From Paenibacillus sp. Root444D2 (GTDB taxonomy: Bacteria > Bacillota > Bacilli > Paenibacillales > NBRC-103111), in assembly GCF_001426375.1 (NCBI RefSeq), contig NZ_LMEO01000018.1:1-64000 (forward strand): a stretch of 64,000 nt of DNA. The letters run 5' to 3'. This document shows, piece after piece, positions 18,432 to 27,108 of this stretch. Both the position numbers and the translations under genes were made by a program. Positions within the stretch are counted from its first letter, which is position 1. The number at the start of each line of letters is the position of its first letter. Below the pieces are notes generated by a model. That model searched no databases and was not told the origin of the DNA. It worked only from the letters and a program-made list of their open reading frames with translations.

Positions 18432-19088
18432 CTACTTAAACTTCTTAGGGAATTGTTTGATGATCCCGTCCGAAAGAAAATCGGCCACCATAAAAATATG
18501 GTCCTCGTATTGTTCGAACGTAGCTATGTCCGCTTCCCAATCCTTTTTGTGCCTAGCTAACACATTGTTTGTGAGCAATTGCAAGTGCCCATACATTAGA
18601 TCTTGCGCAGTTTTCATGGGCCAATTCGGGTTCGCTTTGCTGAGAAATGCGGCGATATCATCGGCATTCCGATGCCACTCTTTGTTGTACTTCTCGAAAT
18701 CAGCTGAATTACCGCTTTTGACTGCGGTTATCACTTTGCCTGCAAGAACGATATGTTCAGTTAACAGGTCACCTAGTTGATTACCAGCGGCCTCTCCGTA
18801 ATACGGTTTTATCGCATTTCCGGTGTCCTTCTGATTCTTGAGCAGTCTAGCCAGCACCTTTTCTTGATCTTCTAAGCCAGCAAGGGCGCTTATAACGTAG
18901 CTTCTGGTCCAAAAAACATGATCAATCCACAGTTTTCTTAAGTCGCCTTTCAATTTGACCATCGATTGACTGTAGCACTGCATCTTTACAGCGGCGCGTT
19001 CGTCCACCTTTGCCTCTGCGCTTAGTGGGGCCACACTTAAGGCTATGGACATCGACAACAGCATTAACTTGAGAAATTTGCCACGCAT
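18432..19088 (-). CDS. Secreted helical protein of unknown function
   Basis: A 218-residue exported protein. The signal peptide (LMLLSMSIALSVAPLSAEA) is followed by about 190 mostly helical residues with many Lys/Asp/His, including HIVLAGKV, KEWHRNADDIAAFL and MYGHLQLLTNNVLARHKKDW. The ATG at 19088 is chosen (AGGAG 9 bp upstream); the frame continues upstream to 19262 but crosses a perfect hairpin and lacks a ribosome site. The His-rich helices could bind a metal or haem, but no family was recognised. Confidence 0.7.
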   Translation of the reverse strand: MRGKFLKLMLLSMSIALSVAPLSAEAKVDERAAVKMQCYSQSMVKLKGDLRKLWIDHVFWTRSYVISALAGLEDQEKVLARLLKNQKDTGNAIKPYYGEAAGNQLGDLLTEHIVLAGKVITAVKSGNSADFEKYNKEWHRNADDIAAFLSKANPNWPMKTAQDLMYGHLQLLTNNVLARHKKDWEADIATFEQYEDHIFMVADFLSDGIIKQFPKKFK

Positions 19089-19219
19089 CAACATCTTCTC
19101 CTTTTGATCATGATTAACAGTCCTTTTATTGTGTGCTTGTGGACTATTTTCATTCATGAGAAGGCATTCGCTAGCTCCTATTGTTGGCAAGCATGCATAT
19201 GATGGAGGGGATGAAATCA

Positions 19220-19260
19220 GTCTTCCGACCGATACCCATTCTCCCCCCAGGTCGGAAGAC
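19220..19260. repeat. Perfect 11-bp inverted repeat in a divergent promoter region
   Basis: Arms GTCTTCCGACC (19220-19230) and GGTCGGAAGAC (19250-19260) flank a 19-nt C-rich loop. There is no T run, and the flanking genes diverge, so it is not an ordinary terminator. Confidence 0.7.
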
Positions 19261-19325
19261 ACTGTCCCAAAGACATGATATCTTGGAAGTAATGAAATTT
19301 CATCGAATATAGATTAGGAGTGAGC

Positions 19326-19841
19326 ATGTTGAATTTGAATCGCAGTGCCTTTTTGGGCCCCATATTGATCATCTTAGGTATTTTTATGTTTCTAAAAGGT
19401 GACAGTACGTTCAATACCGATACCATTTTTGAGTACTTCTGGCCAACTTTGTTTGTCATACCGGTGGGCATATTTTTCCACTGGTTATACTTCTTTATCC
19501 TGCAGCGGCGAGGTGTTGGCGTGCTTGTCCCAGGCGGGATTGTGTTAGCAACCGGCGTCATCTGCCAAATCTCCATGCTGTTTGATATCTGGCATCTTAT
19601 GTGGCCTGGATTTATGCTGGCTGTTGCTGTCGGTTTATTCGAACTGTATTGGTTCGGAGGCCGAAATAAATGGCTGCTCATCCCGATTAACATTCTGACG
19701 GTCATGTCCCTTTTGTTCTTCACCATTTTCTCCATAGGCTCTATTTTCAACAAGTTCTTCCACAACCAACCGATCATTGCTATTATTCTTATTGTTGCAG
19801 GCGGCTTGATGATGATTACGCGCAATCGGAAATCAATCTAA
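19326..19841 (+). CDS. Small polytopic membrane protein (LiaI/LiaF-like N-terminal region)
   Basis: A 171-residue protein with about five hydrophobic helices separated by short basic turns. The opening LGPILIILGIFMFLKG and the closing IIAIILIVAGGLMMITRNRK resemble the membrane part of LiaI/LiaF and DUF5668 proteins. There is no soluble C-terminal domain. The ATG at 19326 has AGGAG 5 bp upstream; an in-frame GTG lies two codons earlier. Function unknown. Confidence 0.7.
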   Translation: MLNLNRSAFLGPILIILGIFMFLKGDSTFNTDTIFEYFWPTLFVIPVGIFFHWLYFFILQRRGVGVLVPGGIVLATGVICQISMLFDIWHLMWPGFMLAVAVGLFELYWFGGRNKWLLIPINILTVMSLLFFTIFSIGSIFNKFFHNQPIIAIILIVAGGLMMITRNRKSI

Positions 19842-19971
19842 CTCTATGAAGAATACGGATTATGCCCTCCTTTTGGACGAGTGTGGTGTTTATTAGGTAA
19901 ATACGGAACAAGTTTATAGTAGATGCAAGCTTTTATCATCATAAAGTCGCTTGCTCCAAGGTAATCGTAAA

Positions 19972-20038
19972 GTTGTACTACGTACAATTTTACGCAGGCT
20001 AGATCCACGTTATCCCTGCGATTGTTGCAGAAAATACA
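19972..20038 (+). repeat. Dispersed 65-bp repeat module, copy B
   Basis: Begins GTTGTACTACGTACAATTTT and ends GCGATTGTTGCA followed by A-rich sequence. It aligns end to end with 32026-32090 and 43782-43847; all three have a GTTGTA...TACAA palindrome, then TACGCA or TATGCA, then (A/G)ATTGTTGCA. Confidence 0.75.
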
Positions 20039-20085
20039 TCAATTTCCCAATAAATTAGCTCAATTCCATGAAATATGGCTAAATT

Positions 20086-20153
20086 GTTGTACGACATACA
20101 ACACTTACTGCTTAATGAGAAGAAACTAACGGAATTGTTGTACGTTGTACAAC
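20086..20153. repeat. Pair of 17-bp palindromes
   Basis: GTTGTA-CGACA-TACAAC (20086-20102) and GTTGTAC-GTT-GTACAAC (20137-20153) are both perfect. A third, GTTGTA-TAACA-TACAAC, lies at 44172-44188. Confidence 0.8.
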
Positions 20154-20272
20154 TTAAGCGGGGTATAGAGCGAGACAGAGGATAAAAGACTGAGACAAAA
20201 AGAAGAAGATAAAGATACAGCAAAATCAAGGGACAAGCTTCGCTTACCCTCAATTCTTACATATCTAAAACA

Positions 20273-20310
20273 AAAAGGAGCCTCATGAATTCATCATGGG
20301 CTGCTCTTTA
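20273..20310 (-). terminator. Terminator of the intradiol dioxygenase gene
   Basis: Imperfect hairpin (GAGC-AGCC-CATGA / TCATG-AGGCTC) with five T on the minus strand. Confidence 0.65.
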
Positions 20311-20311
20311 T

Positions 20312-21019
20312 TTATACCTTTACAACGAATTGATAGGCGCCCGACAGGCTGCCATCCGCGTTGCTTTTAATATCCATCAGTAGTGCCTTGTTGTAGATGC
20401 CATCCTTCACATTGCCCGCTTCATTCGGGAAAAAGAGCTGACTCGTCAGCACCTGACCATTCGGCGCCTGCACCTTCACGTGGATATGGCGCGTTCGCCC
20501 TGGGTACAAGCCCGGCACAATCGTTTCCAATGTAAATTTGCCTTTATCGTCTGTATATTGATGCCCCCGAAGGGTGAAGCTTTTGTTATCATATTGACCG
20601 TCTGCATCTGCTTGCCAGAAGTCTAATAACGCATGCGCAGCTGGTTTACACGCCGTGGATACAACGTAGCCTACAAGCGTAAGCTTCGTTCCCTTCATTC
20701 CTTGCTCTAACAAGGAACTTTTCTCCGGCGAGTTCGGTGTAAAATACGGACCTTCGGTGACAGCTGGCGTCATCTCCTCCGGGGAACCGCACGCAGGTGT
20801 TGGCTCCAGATTCGCAGCTTTCAGTGATTCGCTCGCCGTTTCCTTCGCTTGATTAACTTCAGGCTGAGTCGTTGGTCCTCCAGTCGTAGCTCCGCCGCCC
20901 AAATTAATTCCGCAGGCCGCTAACGTCGCACTGGTGACCATTAGAACACTCGATACCAAGAACCGGCGACGCGTTATTTTCATACTCGAAGATTTCGACT
21001 CCTTTTGCTTCTCTTCCAT
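20312..21019 (-). CDS. Exported intradiol ring-cleavage dioxygenase-like lipoprotein
   Basis: A 235-residue protein. The twin-arginine signal (TRRRFLVSS) with a lipobox (TLAACG) indicates Tat export and lipid anchoring on the outer face of the membrane. From about residue 75 it follows the protocatechuate 3,4-dioxygenase beta fold: EGPYFTPNSP, LDFWQADADGQYD, YTDDKGKFTLETIVPGLYPG and RTRHIHVKV, giving the Tyr, Tyr, His, His iron ligands. The ATG at 21019 is chosen (GGGGGG upstream); a TTG five codons earlier is possible. The real substrate of such exported members is unknown. Confidence 0.88.
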   Translation of the reverse strand: MEEKQKESKSSSMKITRRRFLVSSVLMVTSATLAACGINLGGGATTGGPTTQPEVNQAKETASESLKAANLEPTPACGSPEEMTPAVTEGPYFTPNSPEKSSLLEQGMKGTKLTLVGYVVSTACKPAAHALLDFWQADADGQYDNKSFTLRGHQYTDDKGKFTLETIVPGLYPGRTRHIHVKVQAPNGQVLTSQLFFPNEAGNVKDGIYNKALLMDIKSNADGSLSGAYQFVVKV

Positions 21020-21155
21020 TGTCGTCCCCCCCAATTCAACCTCTTGTACGAATAGAATAGCATGGAACTGGGGGAAATTCCCTGAAATTTATCCGAAGAT
21101 TGGCTTAAAGTTTACTGAAAATAGGCGACGAATGGGCGGAAATACAGTTCTGCAG

Positions 21156-21758
21156 CTATTTTGAAATAAAAGGATTTCCTTCGATCCAGAATCGCCACGG
21201 ATATTCTCTGGCCTCCCCACTATTGTCGATACCGATTCTCGGTCCAGCCGCAACGGATTCTATTGTTTTTCCTTCAGCAATGAAAAGAGGACGCTCAAAG
21301 AAGGGCCTTCCATAGTCCTCTTTTACAATGCCAAGAGCTTTCGTTAGTTTGCCGGGACCGTTTGTGAGCTCCTTGAGTTTTTTATCGTGGCCGCGGCGAT
21401 CATACATGAGATCAATTCCTATGCAGGGCTCCACAGCTCGAATTAAGACAGCTTCTGGGTGACCAGGCTCCCCGCTAACAATGTTCACTAGACAATGGGT
21501 ATGCATCACGTAGGTATAGACATAGCCTGGAGGGCCAAACATGACTTCCGTTCTCTGTGTCCTGCGATTGCCAAAGCTATGAGCGGCGCGATCTCCCGGC
21601 CCTTTATAGGCCTCTGTTTCTACAATCCAGCCTGCGGTTATGCCTAATTCGGTTTCTTTCACAAGCAGTTTGCCGAGCAGTGAACGAGCCAAGAGCAGTG
21701 TGGGTTGCCTCAAAAATGCAGCAGCTACGGGTTGGAAAGATAGAACATTCATCTCCAT
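21156..21758 (-). CDS. 3-methyladenine DNA glycosylase (AAG/MPG family)
   Basis: A 200-residue glycosylase removing alkylated purines (3-methyladenine, hypoxanthine) in base excision repair. Family blocks: ARSLLGKLLV, WIVETEAYKGPGDRAAHSFG (active-site Glu within VETEAY), RNRTEVMFGPPG-like and GPGKLTKALGI. Length is normal. Its ATG follows directly after the stop of the uracil-DNA glycosylase gene; a second ATG two codons on is equally possible. The two form a DNA repair pair. Confidence 0.93.
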   Translation of the reverse strand: MEMNVLSFQPVAAAFLRQPTLLLARSLLGKLLVKETELGITAGWIVETEAYKGPGDRAAHSFGNRRTQRTEVMFGPPGYVYTYVMHTHCLVNIVSGEPGHPEAVLIRAVEPCIGIDLMYDRRGHDKKLKELTNGPGKLTKALGIVKEDYGRPFFERPLFIAEGKTIESVAAGPRIGIDNSGEAREYPWRFWIEGNPFISK

Positions 21759-22334
21759 TTACGTCATTTCCTTGATCCTTTGAGTAATAAGCTCAACATC
21801 CTGGACGAAATATTTCATAAGGACGGGTCTCCGGCGTACAGCGAGTGGATGATAAGAGAAAGCTATAGGTAACCCTTGGAATGTGTGCCATCTACCCCTG
21901 TAGCTTTTTACATCGGCACCAACATCCGGAAACATAGAATCCACAACAACATTTCCAAGTCCAAACAACAAACTGGGTTTCTTCTCTTCAAGTTGAAGCT
22001 TTAAATGGGAAGAGCACGCCTCTCTGGCTATGGGCTTGTTATAAGCCCGAATCGGGCGGCACTTCAATAAATAACTTACATAAACCAAGCCCAAATCCAG
22101 CCCTGCTTCCCTCATCCCCATCTGTAAAGTTTCCCTTGTACCGCATACGAATGCTTGTCCCTCCTTGTCTTCACGGGCACCCGGGTTATCCATAATAATA
22201 AAAATCGGAGCTTTGGGATTACCTTCCCCCCAAATCACTCGATGACGCTGCTTGGAAAGCTCGCATTGCTGGCATGCGATGGCATGAGAAGGTGCTGTTT
22301 CCTCATCTAGAATAACGGCTTTGAAATCTGACAT
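21759..22334 (-). CDS. Uracil-DNA glycosylase family protein with Fe-S cluster
   Basis: A 191-residue family 4/5-type uracil-DNA glycosylase. Cys21 and Cys24 (ACQQCEL), Cys92 (LLKCRPI) and Cys107 (REACSSH) fit the four 4Fe-4S ligands. Motif 1 appears as MDNPGAREDKEG, slightly different from the standard GEAPG, and the C-terminal motif is YHPLAVRR. The variant first motif makes substrate range uncertain. The ribosome site is AGGAGG. It is translationally adjacent to the 3-methyladenine glycosylase. Confidence 0.85.
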   Translation of the reverse strand: MSDFKAVILDEETAPSHAIACQQCELSKQRHRVIWGEGNPKAPIFIIMDNPGAREDKEGQAFVCGTRETLQMGMREAGLDLGLVYVSYLLKCRPIRAYNKPIAREACSSHLKLQLEEKKPSLLFGLGNVVVDSMFPDVGADVKSYRGRWHTFQGLPIAFSYHPLAVRRRPVLMKYFVQDVELITQRIKEMT

Positions 22335-22410
22335 TCTACGCCTCCTATTCCTATCTCAGTTGGATCTTAAGTCATTTTTCCCTTTATATCAAAGCTGCTA
22401 TTCTTTACGA

Positions 22411-22441
22411 AAAAAAGACCCGATCAATATCTGATGGGGTC
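22411..22441 (-). terminator. Terminator of rlmN
   Basis: Hairpin GACCCCATC / GATCGGGTC (minus strand) followed by six T. Confidence 0.8.
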
Positions 22442-22453
22442 CCGCCTTCTTTA

Positions 22454-23551
22454 TTATCCTACAACCAAACTATCCTGACCCAGGTTATCCCCTGTGGATT
22501 GTTTGATCTGTTTGCTTCTTAATTGTCCACAAGCGGCATCAATATCCGTCCCATGCTCAAGGCGAACACTGCAGCTAATGCCCTGCTTTTTCAAGGTATC
22601 ATAGAAAGCCCGCACGGATTCTCGCTCGCTCCGTTGATACTGACTATGCTCATCCACAGGATTGTAAGGAATCAGGTTCACATTAGCAAGGTGGCGGATA
22701 TGCTGGATGAGCTCTGCCAATTGCAGCGCATGCTCTCTACCGTCGTTTACATCCTTCAGCAGAATATACTCGAGTGTAATTCTCCGGTTCGTTTTCTCCA
22801 AATAGTACTCGATTGCCTGCATTAACTTCTCAATCGGAATCGCTTTGTTTATTTTCATGATCCGGGTACGAAGCTCGTTCGTCGGGGCATGCAGAGAAAT
22901 TGCGAGATTTACCTTCAAATCCGAGTCCGCGAATTCGATTATTTTATTAGCAAGACCACTAGTTGATACCGTAATATGTCTAGCGGCAATGTCTAGGCCT
23001 TTCTGATCTTTCACAACGCGGATAAAATCAACCATATTTTCAAAATTATCAAATGGCTCGCCAATGCCCATCACAACAATGTGGCTGACACGTTCGTCTT
23101 TACCCACTTTGTCCAAATGAAACTGAACCTTCATAATTTGTTCCACGACTTCGGCGCTGGATAGATCACGACTTTTGGCCAAAAGCCCGCTCGCACAGAA
23201 GCTGCACCCAATGTTGCAGCCAACTTGCGTCGTTACACAAACGGACAACCCGAATTTATGTCTCATCAACACAGTCTCGATCAAATTACCATCCTGCAGC
23301 TTGAACAGGAACTTCATCGTACCATCCGCTGATTCTTGTCTCGTATGTTCAGTCAACGTCTGAATGACGAAATGCTCTTCCAGACTCTGAATACAATCCT
23401 GCTTCACATCCGTCATCTCTGAGAAGTCGGTCACCCGCTTCCGATATAGCCAATCCCAGACTTGTAATGCCCGCGATTTTTTGTGTCCTTTTTCCTCAAG
23501 CCATGCAATCAATTGATCCAACGTTAATCCAAAGATGGATTCTTTATTCAT
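22454..23551 (-). CDS. rlmN: RlmN-type radical SAM 23S rRNA/tRNA adenine-C2 methyltransferase
   Basis: A 365-residue radical SAM enzyme methylating C2 of A2503 in 23S rRNA. The cluster motif is CNIGCSFC (Cys112, 116, 119); the second catalytic Cys is in [12 protein letters not shown] (about 341). Wording such as [21 protein letters not shown] and [10 protein letters not shown] matches Bacillus RlmN rather than Cfr. It stands alone, away from the usual prpC/prkC neighbourhood, so it may be a second copy. A C-terminal tail of about 20 residues is unusual. Confidence 0.9.
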   Translation of the reverse strand: MNKESIFGLTLDQLIAWLEEKGHKKSRALQVWDWLYRKRVTDFSEMTDVKQDCIQSLEEHFVIQTLTEHTRQESADGTMKFLFKLQDGNLIETVLMRHKFGLSVCVTTQVGCNIGCSFCASGLLAKSRDLSSAEVVEQIMKVQFHLDKVGKDERVSHIVVMGIGEPFDNFENMVDFIRVVKDQKGLDIAARHITVSTSGLANKIIEFADSDLKVNLAISLHAPTNELRTRIMKINKAIPIEKLMQAIEYYLEKTNRRITLEYILLKDVNDGREHALQLAELIQHIRHLANVNLIPYNPVDEHSQYQRSERESVRAFYDTLKKQGISCSVRLEHGTDIDAACGQLRSKQIKQSTGDNLGQDSLVVG

Positions 23552-23795
23552 CGTTATCCTCTTTTCAAGACTTTCACATACAGTCCTATTCTACTAAGCA
23601 GCCGAAGCGTACCATCTGTTTATTATTGTGCCAAAAATCCTTCATGAACACAAGGGGAGTTAGAGGCCATACGCGTTCCTTTATCTGCCTCTTATTTTAC
23701 CATCCTTTATGAAAAATACGCTATTCTACTAATCTATTAATCCATACAGTTCCCACCGCTTTTACATAGGATAGGATAAAAGGAAGTGAGAAAAC

Positions 23796-24215
23796 ATGGC
23801 ATCCAAAACTCAAAAACTCCCTGTTTATTTCAAAAAACAAGCAGTTCTGCTTAAAAAACGTCGTGTGCGTCCTACTCAAATCCCCATTATTATTGCGACA
23901 TGGTCTATTGAAGCAAATGGATTTAGAGGACTGCTAAACACTACAATCGCTCGTAATGGCTTTGTGACAGGAACGGTATTCGAGAATACCATTCGAGGAT
24001 GGTATGACGTACCTTCGGGTAAAATTACTTTCCTAAGATTTGTGCCGGGCGGCAGCATCCCTGGAATAAACAACCAGCTTTATGAAGGTTATATTCAAAG
24101 GTCTACAATCAACCGTGGAATCACCTTTACGGGTTCATTTATTACAGTTGGTAACGGTTCAACAGCTCAGCTGAATAAATTTAGTTGGTTAGCTAGGGCT
24201 ATCATCTTAGTATGA
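23796..24215 (+). CDS. Protein of unknown function, 139 residues
   Basis: A basic N-terminus (about 27 residues, KKQAVLLKKRRVRPTQ) precedes a beta-rich, Gly/Thr/Asn-rich body. Strand-like segments alternate with polar turns: FRGLLNTTIARNGFVTGTVFENTIRGWYDV, then an echo in YEGYIQRSTINRGITFTGSFITVGNG. The two GxxxxxTxxRxGxxxTG-like segments suggest an internal duplication. There is no signal peptide, no Cys and no catalytic motif. The ribosome site GGAAG is followed by ATG, and a clean terminator follows. Not recognised. Confidence 0.65.
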   Translation: MASKTQKLPVYFKKQAVLLKKRRVRPTQIPIIIATWSIEANGFRGLLNTTIARNGFVTGTVFENTIRGWYDVPSGKITFLRFVPGGSIPGINNQLYEGYIQRSTINRGITFTGSFITVGNGSTAQLNKFSWLARAIILV

Positions 24216-24231
24216 GAATCAAATAAAAATT

Positions 24232-24265
24232 AAGGCACCTCCAAATAGCTGGGGGTGCTTTTTTA
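24232..24265 (+). terminator. Terminator of the 139-residue protein gene
   Basis: AAGGCACC-n-CC / GGGGGTGCTT followed by six T. Confidence 0.85.
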
Positions 24266-24323
24266 TGAATACATCCTTTCACATCCACAAATAATGTAAC
24301 TAGTACGTCAAGGAGGCTAAAAA

Positions 24324-24557
24324 ATGAACAATCAACGCGCTCAAGAGATTGCGGTTTCACCTGTCATGGTAGATGTCACTTATAATGGGACGCCAATCTA
24401 CATTCAAAATGTCGACGAAAAGAATGAAACCGCCAGAATTTATCCTTTGGATCAACCGGAAAATGAGCAAAGTGTCCCTCTGAGCAGTCTAGTCGAGCGT
24501 TCTCAAATGCTGGAGATGGAAGATATCAAGATGATATGCCCATTGCCGCAGGATTGA
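24324..24557 (+). CDS. sspH: Small acid-soluble spore protein, H type
   Basis: A 77-residue SASP-H family protein: MNNQRAQEIAVSP at the start, VTYNGTPIYIQNVDE in the middle and ARIYPLDQPENEQSVPLSSL follow the family pattern. It is made in the forespore and is a minor spore component. The strong ribosome site AGGAGG lies before the ATG. A convergent terminator is shared with the NSS transporter. It is direct evidence that the organism forms spores. Confidence 0.92.
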   Translation: MNNQRAQEIAVSPVMVDVTYNGTPIYIQNVDEKNETARIYPLDQPENEQSVPLSSLVERSQMLEMEDIKMICPLPQD

Positions 24558-24575
24558 AAAGAAGTAAGAAAAAAG

Positions 24576-24605
24576 AAAGAGGATACCCTCGGCGGTATCC
24601 TCTTT
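24576..24605. terminator. Bidirectional terminator between sspH and the NSS transporter
   Basis: Perfect 12-bp stem AAAGAGGATACC / GGTATCCTCTTT with a 6-nt loop, between convergent genes. Confidence 0.9.
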
Positions 24606-24627
24606 ACTAATGATAGTTGGTATATGT

Positions 24628-25998
24628 CTATGAAAATTTAATTATACCTACCGAATGCAGGAATACACAGACAATGAGTATGGGAGCTACTACGCGCAGC
24701 AAGAACATCCAGGCTTTATACCAAAAACCTTTCAAACCCGCTTCTTCTCCAGCCTTTTTCCATGCGTAGCCAGTAAACAAGGTAACAACCAACCCACCAA
24801 ATGGCATCAGAACATAAGAAGTAACGAAGTCCATCCAATCAAAAATGCTTTTACCTCCAGGATGGAAGTCCCCTAGCACGCCTCCAACAGAAAGCCCTGA
24901 AGGAACACCAACTAAGAAACAAAGGATGGATAAGATAACCGCTGATTTTTTGCGGCTCCACTGCCATTTGTGCATAGCATAAGCAACTGGAACTTCTAAG
25001 ATGGAAATCGCTGAAGTTAACGCCGCAATGGCCAGCAGCAAGAAGAATAGACCACCAAAGAAGAAACCAAATGGCATTTGTGAGAACGCCGCAGGCAGCG
25101 CCATGAAAGCCAAACCTACGCCTTCGCCAGGCTGAAGCCCGTAGGAGAACACCGTAGGGAAAATGACTAGACCCGCGATGAAAGCATATACTAAATCACC
25201 GAAACCAATGGCGAGCGTCGCCGTGCCGAGTGATTGTCTTTTTTCCACATAAGATCCATAGGTTAGCATACAGCCCATCCCTAACGATAAGGAAAAGAAC
25301 GCATGTCCCAAAGCAACTAGTGCAGACTCCGCGTCCAGCTTGGAGAAGTCAGGTTTTAAGAAGAAGGATACCCCCGCTGCTGCCCCTGGAAGCGTAAGCG
25401 AACGGAACATAAGAATGAGTAGGATGATGAGAAAACCAGGAATCAAAATTTTGTTGAATTTCTCAATACCGCCAGAAACCCCCTTGGCAATAACCCACCC
25501 TGTAACCAACATAACAACGGCCTGCCAGAAAATAGGCCAGTAGCCCGAAGCGAATGATAGGAACTTCTCTTTATAGTCGGAGCCCTCTTGGAACAAGAGG
25601 CCAGTAAACGACTCTACCGTATAATGGAGTGTCCATCCCGCGACTACCGCGTAATAGGACATGATCATGAAAGCGGTTAGAATTGATAATAACCCAAATG
25701 CTCCCCAGTATTTTTTGCCCGTCAGATTAAAGAAGGATACCGATGCATTCCCTCTACCGCCGCGGCCAATCGTCATCTCTGCAAGCAAAATAGGTAAGCC
25801 TACAACAATTAAACAAATAATGAACAACAGGAAAAAGGCAGCACCGCCATGTTTACCTGTAATGTAGGGAAACTTCCACATGTTGCCTAGCCCTACCGAG
25901 CTGCCGATCGCAGCCAAAATAAAACCAGTAGACGTAAATCGTTCAACCGTTCCTGTTTTTTTGCTTGCTGCTTGTCCTGATGTCTGATCGTTACTCAT
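24628..25998 (-). CDS. Sodium-dependent transporter of the NSS (neurotransmitter:sodium symporter) family
   Basis: A 456-residue membrane protein of the LeuT fold with about 11-12 helices. The helix 1 signature SSVGLGNMWKFPYI, helix 6 region SLSLGMGCMLTYGSYV and helix 8 region TSAISILEVPVAY supply the sodium- and substrate-binding positions. It is probably an amino acid importer; the substrate cannot be named. It stands alone with its own terminator. Confidence 0.93.
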   Translation of the reverse strand: MSNDQTSGQAASKKTGTVERFTSTGFILAAIGSSVGLGNMWKFPYITGKHGGAAFFLLFIICLIVVGLPILLAEMTIGRGGRGNASVSFFNLTGKKYWGAFGLLSILTAFMIMSYYAVVAGWTLHYTVESFTGLLFQEGSDYKEKFLSFASGYWPIFWQAVVMLVTGWVIAKGVSGGIEKFNKILIPGFLIILLILMFRSLTLPGAAAGVSFFLKPDFSKLDAESALVALGHAFFSLSLGMGCMLTYGSYVEKRQSLGTATLAIGFGDLVYAFIAGLVIFPTVFSYGLQPGEGVGLAFMALPAAFSQMPFGFFFGGLFFLLLAIAALTSAISILEVPVAYAMHKWQWSRKKSAVILSILCFLVGVPSGLSVGGVLGDFHPGGKSIFDWMDFVTSYVLMPFGGLVVTLFTGYAWKKAGEEAGLKGFWYKAWMFLLRVVAPILIVCVFLHSVGIIKFS

Positions 25999-26095
25999 GA
26001 TGAATGATTATCTCCTAACGTTATTTAGATGAAATAATGTTACTGGAAAATCCTTCTCAAGTCACCTTGTAAAATTTCACAAAGTTTACATCCGT

Positions 26096-26803
26096 TTATT
26101 CTTTATCAATGGTTTGATGGATTCCATCTTCATAAAAATCAAAGACAAGCTGTTGCTTCGTACCTCTAGCCGCATAGAACACATCCGATATCTGTTTTCC
26201 TTTGCGTTTTACCTCCAGTTCCAACCATTCCTTAGTCAGTCCGTTATTCTCTAGGTTTTTCTCCATCATTTTTCCATCCATAATTAATTCAATGGGAAAA
26301 GCTTGGGTGTTTGAATGAAGCTTCATATCCTTTTTAGTGACATATTGGTACTCGTCTTTTTTTAATACCGATACCACACCATTATCCTCAAGTACAGCGT
26401 AGTCCACTTCCTCTATATTAAAAATCCCCTTTTCCCTTAAAGCTTGATCTAATGAGTCCAGTGTATATCTCACTTTTCTCATATTATCTTCAAGAATTTT
26501 CCCGCTTTCCATAAGTACCGTCGGGGAACCTGATATCCAGTTTCTCATTTTGCGGCTTTTCAATGCAATGACGGATAACAAATAGGACATAATGGCAATG
26601 ACAATCAGCGATAAAATCATATGCGAAAGACTTAATTTTTCATTGAATGCCAAATTAGCTGCAATAGCCCCTATAGTAATACCAGTCACAAAATCATGAA
26701 ACGTCATATTGGAAATCGTCTGTTTACCAAGTACTTTGGCTATAAACAGAAGCAGTAAAATAGCTAGAACGGTCCGAATCAGAATTTCCACGTAGGCATA
26801 CAT
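26096..26803 (-). CDS. YetF-like DUF421 membrane protein
   Basis: A 235-residue protein with three N-terminal helices (LLLLFIAKVLGKQTI, FVTGITIGAIAANLAF, SLIVIAIMSYLLS) and a soluble DUF421 domain (SGSPTVLMESGKILEDNMRK...). The ATG at 26803 (MYAYVEILI) is chosen because GGAGG lies 9 bp upstream; an earlier in-frame start at 26827 has none. Family members affect membrane or spore properties; no precise role is known. Confidence 0.88.
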   Translation of the reverse strand: MYAYVEILIRTVLAILLLLFIAKVLGKQTISNMTFHDFVTGITIGAIAANLAFNEKLSLSHMILSLIVIAIMSYLLSVIALKSRKMRNWISGSPTVLMESGKILEDNMRKVRYTLDSLDQALREKGIFNIEEVDYAVLEDNGVVSVLKKDEYQYVTKKDMKLHSNTQAFPIELIMDGKMMEKNLENNGLTKEWLELEVKRKGKQISDVFYAARGTKQQLVFDFYEDGIHQTIDKE

Positions 26804-27108
26804 ACTTATGTCCCTCCTCCCTGTCATTATCTCCTAAATAGAAAAGAAAAAACCAAGCACGGATAGAGAGGAGGCTCTTGGTTTCCCCTGATCCGGATCT
26901 GATGATCAGCACAAGGTCATTTCTACCGAGTTCTTAAATCGTTGATTACCCATGGTAAACGACTCCTTTAGTATACTTTTTGATACTATAGTACTTAAAA
27001 GTAGGTACTTGCTTTTAATTCCAATACCATTAATAATAATGGCATGACTTTGCAAATAGGAACCCTTGTTAGGGTTGTCTTCATAAATAGCTTAAAGGAG
27101 AGATGACT
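26804..27108. other. Divergent promoter region yetF-like / namA
   Basis: The right part contains clustered near palindromes: AGTATAC-n6-GATACT-type and AGTACTT-n8-GTACTT (26971-27010). These are candidate operator sites for a stress regulator of namA. Not assigned to a known family. Confidence 0.4.

Larger units (their letters stand above)
19842..20311. other. Gene-free region with dispersed-repeat copy B
   Basis: No gene. It carries the 65-bp module at 19972-20038, shared with 32026-32090 and 43782-43847, and two palindromes of the GTTGTAC/GTACAAC type (20086-20102, 20137-20153). The dioxygenase terminator lies at its right end. Confidence 0.6.

Noticed and set aside
18432..19262. Longer form (276 residues) of the secreted protein
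   Set aside because: The extension crosses the perfect hairpin at 19220-19260, lacks a ribosome site and would bury the signal peptide.
19217..19825. 202-codon minus-strand frame
   Set aside because: Antisense to the small membrane protein gene, which has a proper ribosome site and hydrophobic pattern.
22454..23551. Cfr-type antibiotic resistance methyltransferase
   Set aside because: Motif wording ([26 protein letters not shown]) matches RlmN better than Cfr.
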